A program made the position numbers and the translations under genes. DNA of 64,000 nucleotides from NCBI RefSeq assembly GCF_001940785.1, contig NZ_MSLS01000004.1, forward strand, positions 62,001 to 126,000. Direction: 5' to 3'. Shown here piece by piece: positions 44,784-53,441 of this stretch (the first letter of the stretch is position 1; every line of letters begins with the position of its first letter). The stretch comes from Bacillus sp. MRMR6. Its GTDB lineage: Bacteria > Bacillota > Bacilli > Bacillales > Cytobacillaceae. The notes below the pieces were generated by a model. It worked only from the letters and a program-made list of their open reading frames with translations, searched no databases and had not been told where the DNA came from.

Positions 44784-44813
44784 GTTGACAAAATGTCAAC
44801 ACTTCGGTATATT
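44784..44813 (+). promoter_or_regulatory. Sigma-A promoter overlapped by a GTTGACA palindrome
   Basis: TTGACA (44785-44790) and TATATT (44808-44813) are 17 bp apart. The -35 lies within GTTGACA-AAA-TGTCAAC (44784-44800), a perfect 7-bp inverted repeat. It is probably the operator of the HTH regulator encoded 60 bases on, giving autorepression. Confidence 0.7.
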
Positions 44814-44872
44814 TCAGTAGTGAAAAAATGTTTTTACTAGAATTTAAATGTAGTTGTTAGGGGGTCATAAAA

Positions 44873-45511
44873 ATAAATAATGAATTAGGGTTATTATTAA
44901 ATAAGTTATTAAAAGAACATTCTTTAACTTTGAGAAAGTTTAGTGAACTTACAGGTATAGATAAAGCCACACTCTCTAGAATTACGAATGGAAAAAGAAG
45001 AGCAACACCTGAACATTTAGAGAAAATGGCAAATTGTCTACATATAAGTATTAATGATCTATATATTGCAGCAGGCTATCCTATCGAACAAACCAATGGA
45101 CAGAAGATTTCAGATTTACATTCATCAATTGACAGTCTTCAAGAAGTGCTGACTACATCTGGAGTAGATCATCATACCTTTTCTATTGACAGAATTGAGG
45201 ACCAATTGGAAGAAATGAAGGAGTATTCTCAGACTACCGAGGGGGAAAAAAAAATCACCCAAAATTTTGAGTCGAAAATTATCAAAATTGGAAGTGTTGG
45301 CCCTTTTATTAGTGAGCTAAAGGGTTTGTATGAGAGGTTTAGAGAAAAAAAAGGCACCCCAGCAGAAATTGCAATAATTGGCAGTGTCCTCATTTACTTT
45401 ATTATATCAGTAGACGTAATCCCTGATTATATTTTTCCGATAGGATATTTAGACGATGCCATTTCAGTAAAATTAGCTTTAAGTTTATTGATCAAAAAAC
45501 CATGGGAATAA
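44873..45511 (+). CDS. HTH (Cro/CI type) regulator fused to a DUF1232 (YkvA) domain
   Basis: A protein of about 212 residues. An Xre-type HTH fills the first 65 residues (LTLRKFSELTGIDKATLSRITNGKRRATPEHLEKMA). A variable linker follows, then a C-terminal DUF1232 domain with hydrophobic helices (IGSVLIYFIISVDVIPDYIFPIGYLDDAISVKLAL). No ATG, GTG or TTG gives a complete HTH; the TTG at 44930 starts inside the first helix. An ATA at 44873, eight bases after AGGGGG, gives xNNELGLLLNKLLKEHSLTLRK, a normal start for the family. The same AGGGGGTCATAAAAATA is kept in a decayed copy at 24924. The role is unknown, and the DUF1232 part suggests membrane association. Confidence 0.8.
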   Translation: MNNELGLLLNKLLKEHSLTLRKFSELTGIDKATLSRITNGKRRATPEHLEKMANCLHISINDLYIAAGYPIEQTNGQKISDLHSSIDSLQEVLTTSGVDHHTFSIDRIEDQLEEMKEYSQTTEGEKKITQNFESKIIKIGSVGPFISELKGLYERFREKKGTPAEIAIIGSVLIYFIISVDVIPDYIFPIGYLDDAISVKLALSLLIKKPWE

Positions 45512-45545
45512 CTCAGGTGAGCAATACAATAAGGTGGTACTTATA

Positions 45546-46482
45546 GTGAAAAAAACCAGATATTCTAGTAAAAAGAAGAGAAACATAGTTATATATATTC
45601 TCTTAGCTTTTCTCCTGTTCTTTGGATCAATAGTATGCTATTCAATCCATCAATATAGAAAAGGAGTTATGGAAGCAAGTAAAGAAGAAGTGAAATCTCA
45701 GGACAAAATCATAGTTGATGATTTCCAGGGAGCCGATCCTGAATTTGGAGAAATTAATATATTATTAATTGGCACTCACTCGAGAGGAGAAAAACATTCA
45801 CGTTTCTGACGCCATCATGATTGCTCGGTTTAATCAAAATACCAATGATGTAAAACTTGCTTCGATTATGCGTGATACCTATGTGGAGATACCAGATTAT
45901 GGATTTCAGAAAATGAATGCAGCTTTTGCGTTTGGGGGTCCTGAACTGGTCCGTAAAACCATAAAAGAAAATTTTGAGATCAACCTCAATTACTACGCAG
46001 TAGTTGATTTCGAGGGGTTTTCCAAATTGGTCGATATCGTTGCTCCAGACGGGATACAAGTCGATATTCCATATGAAATGTCCTACGGAATAGATACAGT
46101 TCTTGAACCGGGGAAACAGGTGTTACATGGAGACAATTTGTTAGGTTATGTACGGTTTCGCCACGATCGTCTTAGTGATTTTGGTAGAGTGGAAAGACAG
46201 CAGGAAGTAATGAGTAAACTAAAGGAACAAGCAGTAAGTATACACAATTTATACAATCTTCCTAAAATTATTGGGACAGCAACACCTTATATTGAAACAA
46301 ATGTAGACGCACCAATCCTTCTTGCAATCGGGAAGGGGTTAGTTAAAAGTAAGTCTCAGGAATTAGAGAGCATTCGAATCCCAGTTCAGGATTCGTACGA
46401 GAATGATACCGTAGACGTAGGGGCTGTTCTTAAAATTGACTTAGATAAGAACAAGGAAGCCTTAAAGTCCTTTCTGAATTAA
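45546..46482 (+). pseudogene. LytR-CpsA-Psr family gene with a single-base frameshift
   Basis: The first part (GTG 45546, with AAGGTGG upstream) encodes a basic tail, one membrane span (IVIYILLAFLLFFGSIVCYSI) and the start of the LCP domain, INILLIGTHSRGEKHSR, then stops at 45809. A second frame carries on at once with SDAIMIARFNQNTNDVKLASIMRDTYVEI to the stop at 46482. Removing one T in CGTTTCTGAC near 45805 restores HSRSDAIMI, the family consensus. LCP enzymes attach teichoic acids or other anionic polymers to peptidoglycan. Either the gene is inactive in this strain or the base is a sequencing error. Confidence 0.85.
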
Positions 46483-46587
46483 ACGAAACCCGGTCAATAT
46501 AAATATCGGCGCTATTCTGTATTTGTTAAGTTTCAAAAAAAATGGTTGTTCTAGTGGGAAATCTTAGAACACCTAGGAGGAAAAAAG

Positions 46588-47322
46588 ATGGATAGTAAGG
46601 AACTCTTCCTAACTGACCATATGGATGATTTAAGAAAAAGATTGATTATTACTGCTGCTGCATTCTGCATTTTTTTTCTTTTGGGATTTATTTATGTTGA
46701 AGATATTTATCAGTGGTTTGTAAGAAATTTAGAGTTTAAGTTAATAGTCTTAGGACCTAGTGATATTATTTGGATTTATGTTATGTTAGCAGGGCTAATA
46801 GCACTAATCGGGACAATACCAGTATTATCACTAGAAATCTGGCTATTTATAAAACCAGGCTTAAAACCAAAAGAGAGAAAATATGCATTAATGTATGTTC
46901 CAGCTCTGTTTATTTTATTTATACTAGGATTAGCTTTCGGGTATTTTGTCATTCTTCCAACTATTTTTGACTTTCTTGTGGGTTTAAGTGGAGATTTAGT
47001 ATTGATCCATTTCACGGTGGAAAAGTATTTCCAATTTATAATGAACATCACTTTACCCTTTGGCTTCCTATTCGAACTTCCTGTTGTTGTATTGTTTCTG
47101 ACCTCTCTAGGTATAGTAAATCCCAACATTTTAAAAAAGATGAGAAAATACGCTTATTTCGTTCTAGGAATAATCGCGACGGTGATTTCTCCCCCAGACT
47201 TTTTAAGTGAAATCCTTGTGCTGATCCCCCTTCTCTTTCTATATGAAATTAGCATCATCTTATCTAAATTAGTTTTTAGGAAAAATGCAGTCAAAGCAAA
47301 AGAAGCGGAGCTTAGAGGATGA
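46588..47322 (+). CDS. tatC: Twin-arginine translocase subunit TatC
   Basis: A 244-residue membrane protein with six spans. The N-terminal cytoplasmic motif LTDHMDDLRKRLIITA corresponds to the conserved HLxELRxR signal-recognition site, and FGxxFELPVVVLFLTSLGIV and the C-terminal FVLGIIATVISPPD are characteristic. It recognises twin-arginine signal peptides. TatC normally works with TatA, but no tatA is next to it. Its partner must be elsewhere, or this is an extra copy. CTAGGAGG precedes the ATG. Confidence 0.94.
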   Translation: MDSKELFLTDHMDDLRKRLIITAAAFCIFFLLGFIYVEDIYQWFVRNLEFKLIVLGPSDIIWIYVMLAGLIALIGTIPVLSLEIWLFIKPGLKPKERKYALMYVPALFILFILGLAFGYFVILPTIFDFLVGLSGDLVLIHFTVEKYFQFIMNITLPFGFLFELPVVVLFLTSLGIVNPNILKKMRKYAYFVLGIIATVISPPDFLSEILVLIPLLFLYEISIILSKLVFRKNAVKAKEAELRG

Positions 47323-47339
47323 AAATAAAAATAAACCAA

Positions 47340-47363
47340 CCCACACTTTTTGAAAAGTGTGGG
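47340..47363 (+). terminator. Stem-loop after tatC
   Basis: CCCACACTTTT / AAAAGTGTGGG is a perfect 11-bp stem with a TG loop. The following TATACTGCTT has few T residues, so termination may be partial. Confidence 0.6.
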
Positions 47364-47402
47364 TATACTGCTTAAATAAACCCTTTTTACAGATATGAAT
47401 GC

Positions 47403-47576
47403 CTATACCGATTTTCTCAAAAATGGAATGATACCATACCTAATTATTGCCCCTAGTAAATTGTTAAACAGATCATCAACGACAAACTTGCCGTATCTAG
47501 TTATGAACTGGACACTTTCAATAAAAAGGGTAAATAATAATGCTGCTCCGAAGATCCAAAGAACCACCGTCCCAAT
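47403..47576 (-). pseudogene. VanZ-like protein remnant
   Basis: On the minus strand 57 codons read IGTVVLWIFGAALLFTLFIE, then SVQFITRYGKFVVDDLFNN and LLGAIIRYGIIPFLRKSV, ending at a stop at 47403-47405. The Glu, Arg-Tyr-Gly and Asp-Asp-x-x-x-Asn pattern is typical of the last half of VanZ-family membrane proteins. Upstream the same frame is closed by stops, and no N-terminal half is found. It is a broken gene. Confidence 0.65.
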
Positions 47577-48136
47577 CTATAAAGTACCGAGCTATACAAA
47601 GGCTGCTGCTGATGAATTTGTCGGAGGTTTTTTTAGGAAAAAGAATGTTGGTATTTCGAATATGGAAATGACTATTTTAATTCCTGGTATGTTAAAAGGA
47701 TCCTAGCCATATAGAGATAATAGCATGAGTTTTTAAGGCAGCTAAATTAATAGTATTGATAAAAAACTGCAGAATTACTTACTAAGTAAAGGTGAGGGTG
47801 TCCCAAAAGTACCAACTTTAGGGGGCACCCTATTGTGTTACACTCGATAGTGGGTTATAGGATATATTATTAATAAATAATAAAGTGGTTACTATTGAAG
47901 TTATGAATACTAATATTCGCTATACAAAGCAGGTACACTTATGTTCATCTATAGGAACAAGATTATTAACAAATAGATCCATAGATTTATGTGGATGATT
48001 TTTGTACAATATTGAAAGACTTGTTGTTTTCGCAATAACAGAAGTAACTGGTAGGAGCAATTACATAAACATGAAAAGTTAAAAGTAATATTCATATAAG
48101 TCTTTGAATCGTTAACCACCATAGGAGGCTGACCAA
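47577..48136. other. 560-bp stretch with one hairpin and no gene
   Basis: GGGTGTCCC / GGGGGCACCC at 47796-47830 forms an imperfect hairpin. Its GGTGTCCCAAAAGT wording recalls ends of insertion sequences, but no transposase or second end is present. The rest is AT-rich and leads into the ribosome site AGGAGG of the LytTR regulator gene. Confidence 0.4.
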
Positions 48137-48847
48137 ATGATTCGAATTGCAATTGTAGAGGACGAAACTAGCTACCAAGAACAGTTGGTAGAATTTCTTC
48201 GGAAGTTCGAGCAAGATAGGGGAGAAAATATTGAAATAGAGATATTTTCTGACGGTGATGAAATCGTTGAAAATTATAAGGCCCAGTTTGACATTATATT
48301 AATGGATGTTCAAATGCAGTTTATGGATGGAATGTCTGCGGCAGAAGAAATTAGAAAAGTGGACTCTGAAGTGGTGATTATTTTTATTACGAATATGGCA
48401 CAGTACGCTATCAAAGGATATGAAGTGGATGCATTGGACTATGTTTTAAAGCCGATCTCATATTTCCCATTTTCACAGCGCTTGAATCGAGCTATAGACA
48501 GAATGAAAAAAAGGGAAAGCCATTTTATTACCATTTTATTAAAAGGCGGCGTTAAACGCCTTAAGATTTCTGATATCTATTATGTGGAAAGTCAAGGACA
48601 TAAACTTATCTTCTGCACTAAAGAAGGAGAGTATATTGCATCAGGAACTATGAAGGAATTAGAAAAGGAATTATCAAGCTTTCACTTTTTTCGAGGAAAT
48701 AAAGGCTATTTGATTAATTTGGAACATGTGGATGGAATGAATGACAGTTGTGCTGTAGTGAGGGGTGAAAATCTTATTATAAGCCGTACTAAAAGAAGAG
48801 CATTCATGGAATCTTTATCTAATTATTGGGGAGAGGTTATAAAATGA
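48137..48847 (+). CDS. LytTR-family response regulator (AgrA/LytR type)
   Basis: A 236-residue regulator. The receiver domain (residues 1-120) has acidic residues E8-E10, phosphorylation site D57 (ILMDVQM) and Lys in VLKP. The LytTR DNA-binding domain (about 135-236) begins GGVKRLKISDIYYVESQGHKL and includes FHFFRGNKGYLINLEHV. LytTR proteins bind two 9-bp direct repeats 21 bp apart; just such a pair occurs at 50253-50282, ahead of the GH3 gene. The stop overlaps the kinase start as ATGA. Confidence 0.94.
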   Translation: MIRIAIVEDETSYQEQLVEFLRKFEQDRGENIEIEIFSDGDEIVENYKAQFDIILMDVQMQFMDGMSAAEEIRKVDSEVVIIFITNMAQYAIKGYEVDALDYVLKPISYFPFSQRLNRAIDRMKKRESHFITILLKGGVKRLKISDIYYVESQGHKLIFCTKEGEYIASGTMKELEKELSSFHFFRGNKGYLINLEHVDGMNDSCAVVRGENLIISRTKRRAFMESLSNYWGEVIK

Positions 48848-50151
48848 GCGATGTCCTTCCAGAACTACCTAGATTATACACAGCATTAGCTGAGTGGCTT
48901 GCTTGTATTATTTACATCTTGGTATTAAAAAAACGAATTAATGGATGGAAGCTTATTTCCTTTTCCGGTGGGGTTCTCATTATACAATCTGTTTTTTTGG
49001 TATTAACAAAGGATTTACCGATTGGTTTTTGGATTCCATGTATGGTTGCAGCGATTGGAATGATGTTTTTTTTCATTTATAGGAGTTGCGAGATCACTGC
49101 TCTTGAGGCAGGTTATTTTAGCGTAAGGGCATTTGTTGCTGCAGAATTTGTGGCATCATTGGAGTGGCAGGTGCATTTCTTTTTTTTGAAAGGCCAGAAA
49201 AGTGATGCCGTAAATGAATTGCTTTTACTTTGTGTTATTTATGGATTTGCGTTTCTATTAATCTGGTTACTTGAAAAACGCCACATTCCAGAGGATGGTA
49301 AATTAAATATAAGGCAGCGTGAACTATGGTCAACTGTTGTTATAGGTGCAGCTGTTTTTGGTATAAGCAATTTAAGCTTTGTGACTACTAGAACACCATT
49401 TAGTGGAAAATATGCTCAAGAAATACTCAATATCCGAACTTTAGTAGATTTAGGTGGATTCGCTATATTATACGCTTACCATATACAATTAAACGAGTTA
49501 AGGACAAGGCATGAACTTAGGGCAGTACAAAATATACTTCAGAATCAGTATGTGCAATATCAGCAATCCAAAGAAAGTATAGATATAGTAAACTACAAGT
49601 ACCACGATTTAAAAAATCAAATTATTGCTTTAAGAGCTGAAGATGATCCACGCAAGAGAAATGAATATTTAACAGAGATGGAAAACGAAATCAAGTCATA
49701 CGAAGCACAGAATAAAACGGGAAACCGAGTGTTGGATACAGTACTCACAAGCAAAAACATGTATTGTATAAAAAATGGGATTACCCTAACCTGTGTGGCG
49801 GACGGTACCTTGCTTAATGGCATGGATGTAATTGATATTTGCACCATTTTTGGAAATGCTTTGGATAATGCGATAGAATATGAGCAACAAATCGAAGAAG
49901 AAGAAAAAAGGCTAATACATGTTTCTGTATTTGCTCAAAAAGGATTTTTAATGATTCGATTTGAAAATTATTATGAAGGGGAGCTTAAGCTTGAAGGGGG
50001 CTTACCTGAAACGACAAAGAAAGATAAGTATATTCATGGTTATGGATTAAAGAGTATTCGATATACAGTACAGAAGTATGATGGTGTAGTTAATGTAAAT
50101 CAAAAGGACAATTGGTTTGAACTAAAGATTCTAATGCCTCTATTGACCTAG
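48844..50151 (+). CDS. GHKL-domain sensor histidine kinase (AgrC-like)
   Basis: A membrane kinase of about 435 residues. Six or so membrane spans fill residues 1-215, with little external loop, as in AgrC-type receptors for peptides or lipophilic signals. A coiled segment then carries the probable phospho-acceptor His254 (NYKYHDLKNQI). The C-terminal GHKL ATPase domain shows FGNALDNAIEYE and GYGLKSIRYTVQKYDG. ATG 48844 overlaps the regulator stop. No peptide precursor or AgrB-like gene is seen nearby, so the signal may be a glycan or envelope state. Confidence 0.92.
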   Translation: MSDVLPELPRLYTALAEWLACIIYILVLKKRINGWKLISFSGGVLIIQSVFLVLTKDLPIGFWIPCMVAAIGMMFFFIYRSCEITALEAGYFSVRAFVAAEFVASLEWQVHFFFLKGQKSDAVNELLLLCVIYGFAFLLIWLLEKRHIPEDGKLNIRQRELWSTVVIGAAVFGISNLSFVTTRTPFSGKYAQEILNIRTLVDLGGFAILYAYHIQLNELRTRHELRAVQNILQNQYVQYQQSKESIDIVNYKYHDLKNQIIALRAEDDPRKRNEYLTEMENEIKSYEAQNKTGNRVLDTVLTSKNMYCIKNGITLTCVADGTLLNGMDVIDICTIFGNALDNAIEYEQQIEEEEKRLIHVSVFAQKGFLMIRFENYYEGELKLEGGLPETTKKDKYIHGYGLKSIRYTVQKYDGVVNVNQKDNWFELKILMPLLT

Positions 50152-50187
50152 GTTTGCATATGATAGAAATAAAAAGGTAAATGAAAT

Positions 50188-50232
50188 GGCTTGGGTTATG
50201 TGTAATTTGGCATATCCAAGCCTTATTTTTTT
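50188..50232 (+). terminator. Terminator after the two-component genes
   Basis: GGCTTGG and TATG on the left pair with CATA and CCAAGCC on the right, followed by TTATTTTTTT. It isolates the regulators from the GH3 operon. Confidence 0.85.
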
Positions 50233-50252
50233 AAAAAATATGTTCTACCATT

Positions 50253-50282
50253 GCAGTTCATGCAGAAATTCATACAGTTCAT
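50253..50282 (+). promoter_or_regulatory. LytTR-type direct repeat upstream of the GH3 operon
   Basis: GCAGTTCAT (50253-50261) and ACAGTTCAT (50274-50282) are 21 bp apart with a 12-bp spacer; the match extends to CAGTTCATGCA in both. This is the spacing and sequence form of AgrA/LytTR sites (ACNGTTNRN). It sits between the two-component genes and the GH3 gene, about 150 bp before the start, with AT-rich TAATAT-like -10 candidates after it and no good -35, as expected for an activated promoter. Confidence 0.75.
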
Positions 50283-50433
50283 GCAAGATTGATTTATCCA
50301 AAAAATAATATGGTAATATTTCAATATCAAAACGTTAGGAAGGCGTAAGGAGATAATTTTTGAAATGTAAGCCTTCACAACATGTTTGTGATGATTAATA
50401 GAAGTTTAATAGAAGATAGGGGGAAATTTTGAA

Positions 50434-53340
50434 ATGGCTAAAAAGAAAATGAGTAAGAAGAAGTTTCGCATAGTATGGAGCTCTGTACTATCTGTTCTAC
50501 TTGTAATTGTTGTTTCAGCGAACGTCGCATTAGCTCAATTCTCGGATGTAATCTCATCGTACTTTTCTACAATCGATTTAGAAAGTGCAGAAGCAGTTGA
50601 AGCACGCGAAAACTCAGAGGTACTTGTTGGGCAGATCGCAGATGAAGGTACTGTTCTTTTACAAAACAATGAAAACGCTTTGCCTATCCAAACTTCAGAA
50701 GATAATAAAACAAAGGTAAACGTTTTTGGATGGAGCTTTACTGCTCCAATTTATGGTGGTACGGGTTCAGGTGCATCAGATGCCTCGAAAGCAGTTACAC
50801 CAAAAGCTGGTCTTGAAGCGGCAGGTTTTGAAATCAATGAGGAATTATATAGTGCTTATATTAATACAGGTATTGAAAGACCGATTGTAGGAATGGATGG
50901 CCAAGACTGGTCGATTCCAGAACCAAAACCATCTGAGTTCTACACAGACGAACTAATGCAACAGGCTAAGAATTATTCAGATGCAGCTATTATTTTTCTT
51001 GCTCGTTCAGGTGGCGAGGGGGCAGATCTCCCACGTAGTATGGCTGGCCCAGACACATTTAATCCTAAAGGTGGTCCATTTGGTCCAACAGGTCAAAAGT
51101 TTGGCTATGAAGATGATATGGATGCGAGCAAACACTATCTAGAACTTAGCAATAGAGAACTAGGCATGATTGATGCTGTTACTAAAAATTTCGATAATGT
51201 AATTCTTGTTGTAAACAGTGCAAATTCATTCGAACTTGGCTGGGTAGAAGAATACGGCCAAATTAAGAGTATCCTGAATGTTGCAGGTCCAGGACAAAAT
51301 GGCTTTAATTCATTAGGAAAAGTCCTTTCTGGTGAGGTTAACCCTTCTGGTAGAACAGTAGACCTTTATACGAAAGATCTTCTTGATCCACCTGCAATGG
51401 CAAACTTTGGCGATTTCGATTATGTAATTAAAAATGAGGATGGATCATTTTCACAAGCGGTAGACTCAAGTAATGTTCTTTTAAAATATGTTGATTATAC
51501 AGAGGGTATTTATGTTGGGTACCGTTTCTATGAAACTGCTGCAGCGTTAGGCGCAATTAATTATGAAGAAAAAGTACAGTATCCATTCGGATATGGTTTA
51601 AGCTATACGAGCTTTGAACAAGAAGTTGTAGCAGACAGCTTAAATTGGACTGACGAAGAAGTAACTGTGAATGTTAAAGTTACAAACACTGGCTCAGTAG
51701 ATGGGAAAGAAGTAGTGCAACTTTATTACTCAGCACCATACACTGGAAAAATTGAAAAATCTTCTGTAGATCTTGTTGCATTCGAAAAAACAGGAGTAGT
51801 CAAAGCAGGAGAATCTGAAACAGTTACACTTTCTTTTAAAGTTGAAGACATGGCTTCTTACGATGCAAACAAAGAATATAGCGATACTGGTTCATACGTT
51901 CTTGAAGCAGGCGAATACAAGCTTATGCTGATGAGTAACTCTCATGAAAGAATCTCTGATGTTGGATCTAAGAACCTTTCTGAAGTTGTTTATGATTCAG
52001 GCCGTTCAACTGATAAGCAAGTAGCTGAGAATCAGTTTGATGATGAAGTAACGGGTGAAGGAAGTATTACCACATATCTTACAAGAGCAGATAAATTTGC
52101 TGGTCTTGCAGATATTAACAAAAATGAAGAGTTTACTGTAACGACAGCGGATGGTGCTGAAAAGAAAGTAAAAGGAAGATTAGTAGATTCTAAATTTGTT
52201 AACTTAATTAACAGCCTTCGTTACGATGTACCTACTGATACACACGATGCAGCGCCTACAACAGGAGCTGATAATGGAAAACAGCTAAAGGATTATACGG
52301 GTGTAGATATCAACGATGAGTCATGGAACGAACTACTTGACCAGCTTACTGCTGATGAATTAGTTAGCTTATCAACACTTGGCGGTTATAGAACGGTTGA
52401 AATAGAGTCTGTTGGTAAACCTGCAACATTAGATTACGATGGTCCTGCCGCAATTAATAATATGAATATGGCAGCCAACGGACAATCTGGTACTGCATTC
52501 CCTTCTGAAATAATGATTGCATCAACCTGGAACCTTGAACTTGCCGAAGCAATGGGAGAACATATTGGAGCTGAAGCAAAAGCATATGGTGTGACTGGTT
52601 GGTATGCTCCTGCGATGAACGTGCACCGTACGGCATTCGCTGGTAGAAACTTCGAATATTATTCAGAAGACGGACTTCTTTCCGGTAAGATGGCAGCAGC
52701 TGTAACAAAAGGATTCCAAAGCCACGGCGGATACGTATATATCAAGCACTTTGCATTGAACGATCAGGAAGCAAACCGTACTTTCGGTGTATTAACTTGG
52801 AGTAATGAACAAGCAATTCGTGAAGTGTACTTAAAGCCATTTGAAATCGCTGTTAAAGAAGGCGGCGCTAAGGCTGTGATGTCTTCATTTAATAGTATTG
52901 GTAATAAGTGGGCTGGAGCGGACGACGGTCTTCTAAAAGAAGTTCTTCGTAAAGAATGGGGCTTCACTGGACATGTTATTACAGACTTTTATATGAATGG
53001 CGGCGGGATAAACGCATATCCTTACATGAATGTTGAGCTAGCTGTTCGTAACGGTAACGATCTAATGCTTACTGGTGCAGCACCTATGGGTGTACCGCAA
53101 GTAAATACTAACAGCAATGATACATTATGGGCATTAAGAGATTCAGCTCACAATATTTTATACACTGTAGCTAACAGTAGTGCGATTGAAGGTAATTTAA
53201 GTTCTGATACACCTAAGTGGGTTGTGATCACTATTGCAATTGATGTTCTTCTATTATTAGGTTTTATTGCTGCATTCTTCTTTGTCTTTCGTAATAGCAG
53301 GAAAAGAGACGAAGCAGTAGAAACTTTACAGTCTGCATAA
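50434..53340 (+). CDS. Membrane-anchored GH3 glycosidase with permuted domain order
   Basis: A 968-residue protein. A basic N-terminus and one span (about residues 14-36) are followed by the GH3 C-terminal-type domain (about 55-330; FGWSFTAPIYGGTGSGASD, NVAGPGQNGFNSLGKVLSGEVNPSGR). A fibronectin-III-like domain is at about 395-480. Only then comes the GH3 N-terminal barrel (about 595-880; GRNFEYYSEDGLLSGKMAA, YIKHFALNDQE) with probable nucleophile D851 in HVITDFY. A second span at about 925-950 and a basic tail end the protein. Normal GH3 enzymes have the barrel first. With both ends hydrophobic it is likely held outside the cell as a beta-glycosidase; the substrate is unknown. Confidence 0.85.
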   Translation: MAKKKMSKKKFRIVWSSVLSVLLVIVVSANVALAQFSDVISSYFSTIDLESAEAVEARENSEVLVGQIADEGTVLLQNNENALPIQTSEDNKTKVNVFGWSFTAPIYGGTGSGASDASKAVTPKAGLEAAGFEINEELYSAYINTGIERPIVGMDGQDWSIPEPKPSEFYTDELMQQAKNYSDAAIIFLARSGGEGADLPRSMAGPDTFNPKGGPFGPTGQKFGYEDDMDASKHYLELSNRELGMIDAVTKNFDNVILVVNSANSFELGWVEEYGQIKSILNVAGPGQNGFNSLGKVLSGEVNPSGRTVDLYTKDLLDPPAMANFGDFDYVIKNEDGSFSQAVDSSNVLLKYVDYTEGIYVGYRFYETAAALGAINYEEKVQYPFGYGLSYTSFEQEVVADSLNWTDEEVTVNVKVTNTGSVDGKEVVQLYYSAPYTGKIEKSSVDLVAFEKTGVVKAGESETVTLSFKVEDMASYDANKEYSDTGSYVLEAGEYKLMLMSNSHERISDVGSKNLSEVVYDSGRSTDKQVAENQFDDEVTGEGSITTYLTRADKFAGLADINKNEEFTVTTADGAEKKVKGRLVDSKFVNLINSLRYDVPTDTHDAAPTTGADNGKQLKDYTGVDINDESWNELLDQLTADELVSLSTLGGYRTVEIESVGKPATLDYDGPAAINNMNMAANGQSGTAFPSEIMIASTWNLELAEAMGEHIGAEAKAYGVTGWYAPAMNVHRTAFAGRNFEYYSEDGLLSGKMAAAVTKGFQSHGGYVYIKHFALNDQEANRTFGVLTWSNEQAIREVYLKPFEIAVKEGGAKAVMSSFNSIGNKWAGADDGLLKEVLRKEWGFTGHVITDFYMNGGGINAYPYMNVELAVRNGNDLMLTGAAPMGVPQVNTNSNDTLWALRDSAHNILYTVANSSAIEGNLSSDTPKWVVITIAIDVLLLLGFIAAFFFVFRNSRKRDEAVETLQSA

Positions 53341-53387
53341 AACAGAATAAGAACATTGTCCGTGAAAAAATAAAATGAAAATAAGTG

Positions 53388-53420
53388 TTTAGGCGGTACT
53401 TCTTCCGGGTTCCGCCTAAA
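53388..53420 (+). other. Stem-loop between the two GH3 genes
   Basis: TTTAGGCGG / CCGCCTAAA is a perfect 9-bp stem with a 15-base loop and no T run, 22 bases before the second GH3 start. It may protect or process the mRNA and so set different levels for the two enzymes. Confidence 0.55.
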
Positions 53421-53441
53421 TTACAAAAAGAGGAATCGAAC

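Noticed and set aside
47395-47706. 103-codon plus-strand open frame
   Set aside because: It is the antisense shadow of the VanZ-like remnant and has no ribosome site.
47796-47830. GGGTGTCCCAAAAGT hairpin considered as an insertion-sequence end
   Set aside because: Only one end, no transposase fragment and no target-site duplication seen.
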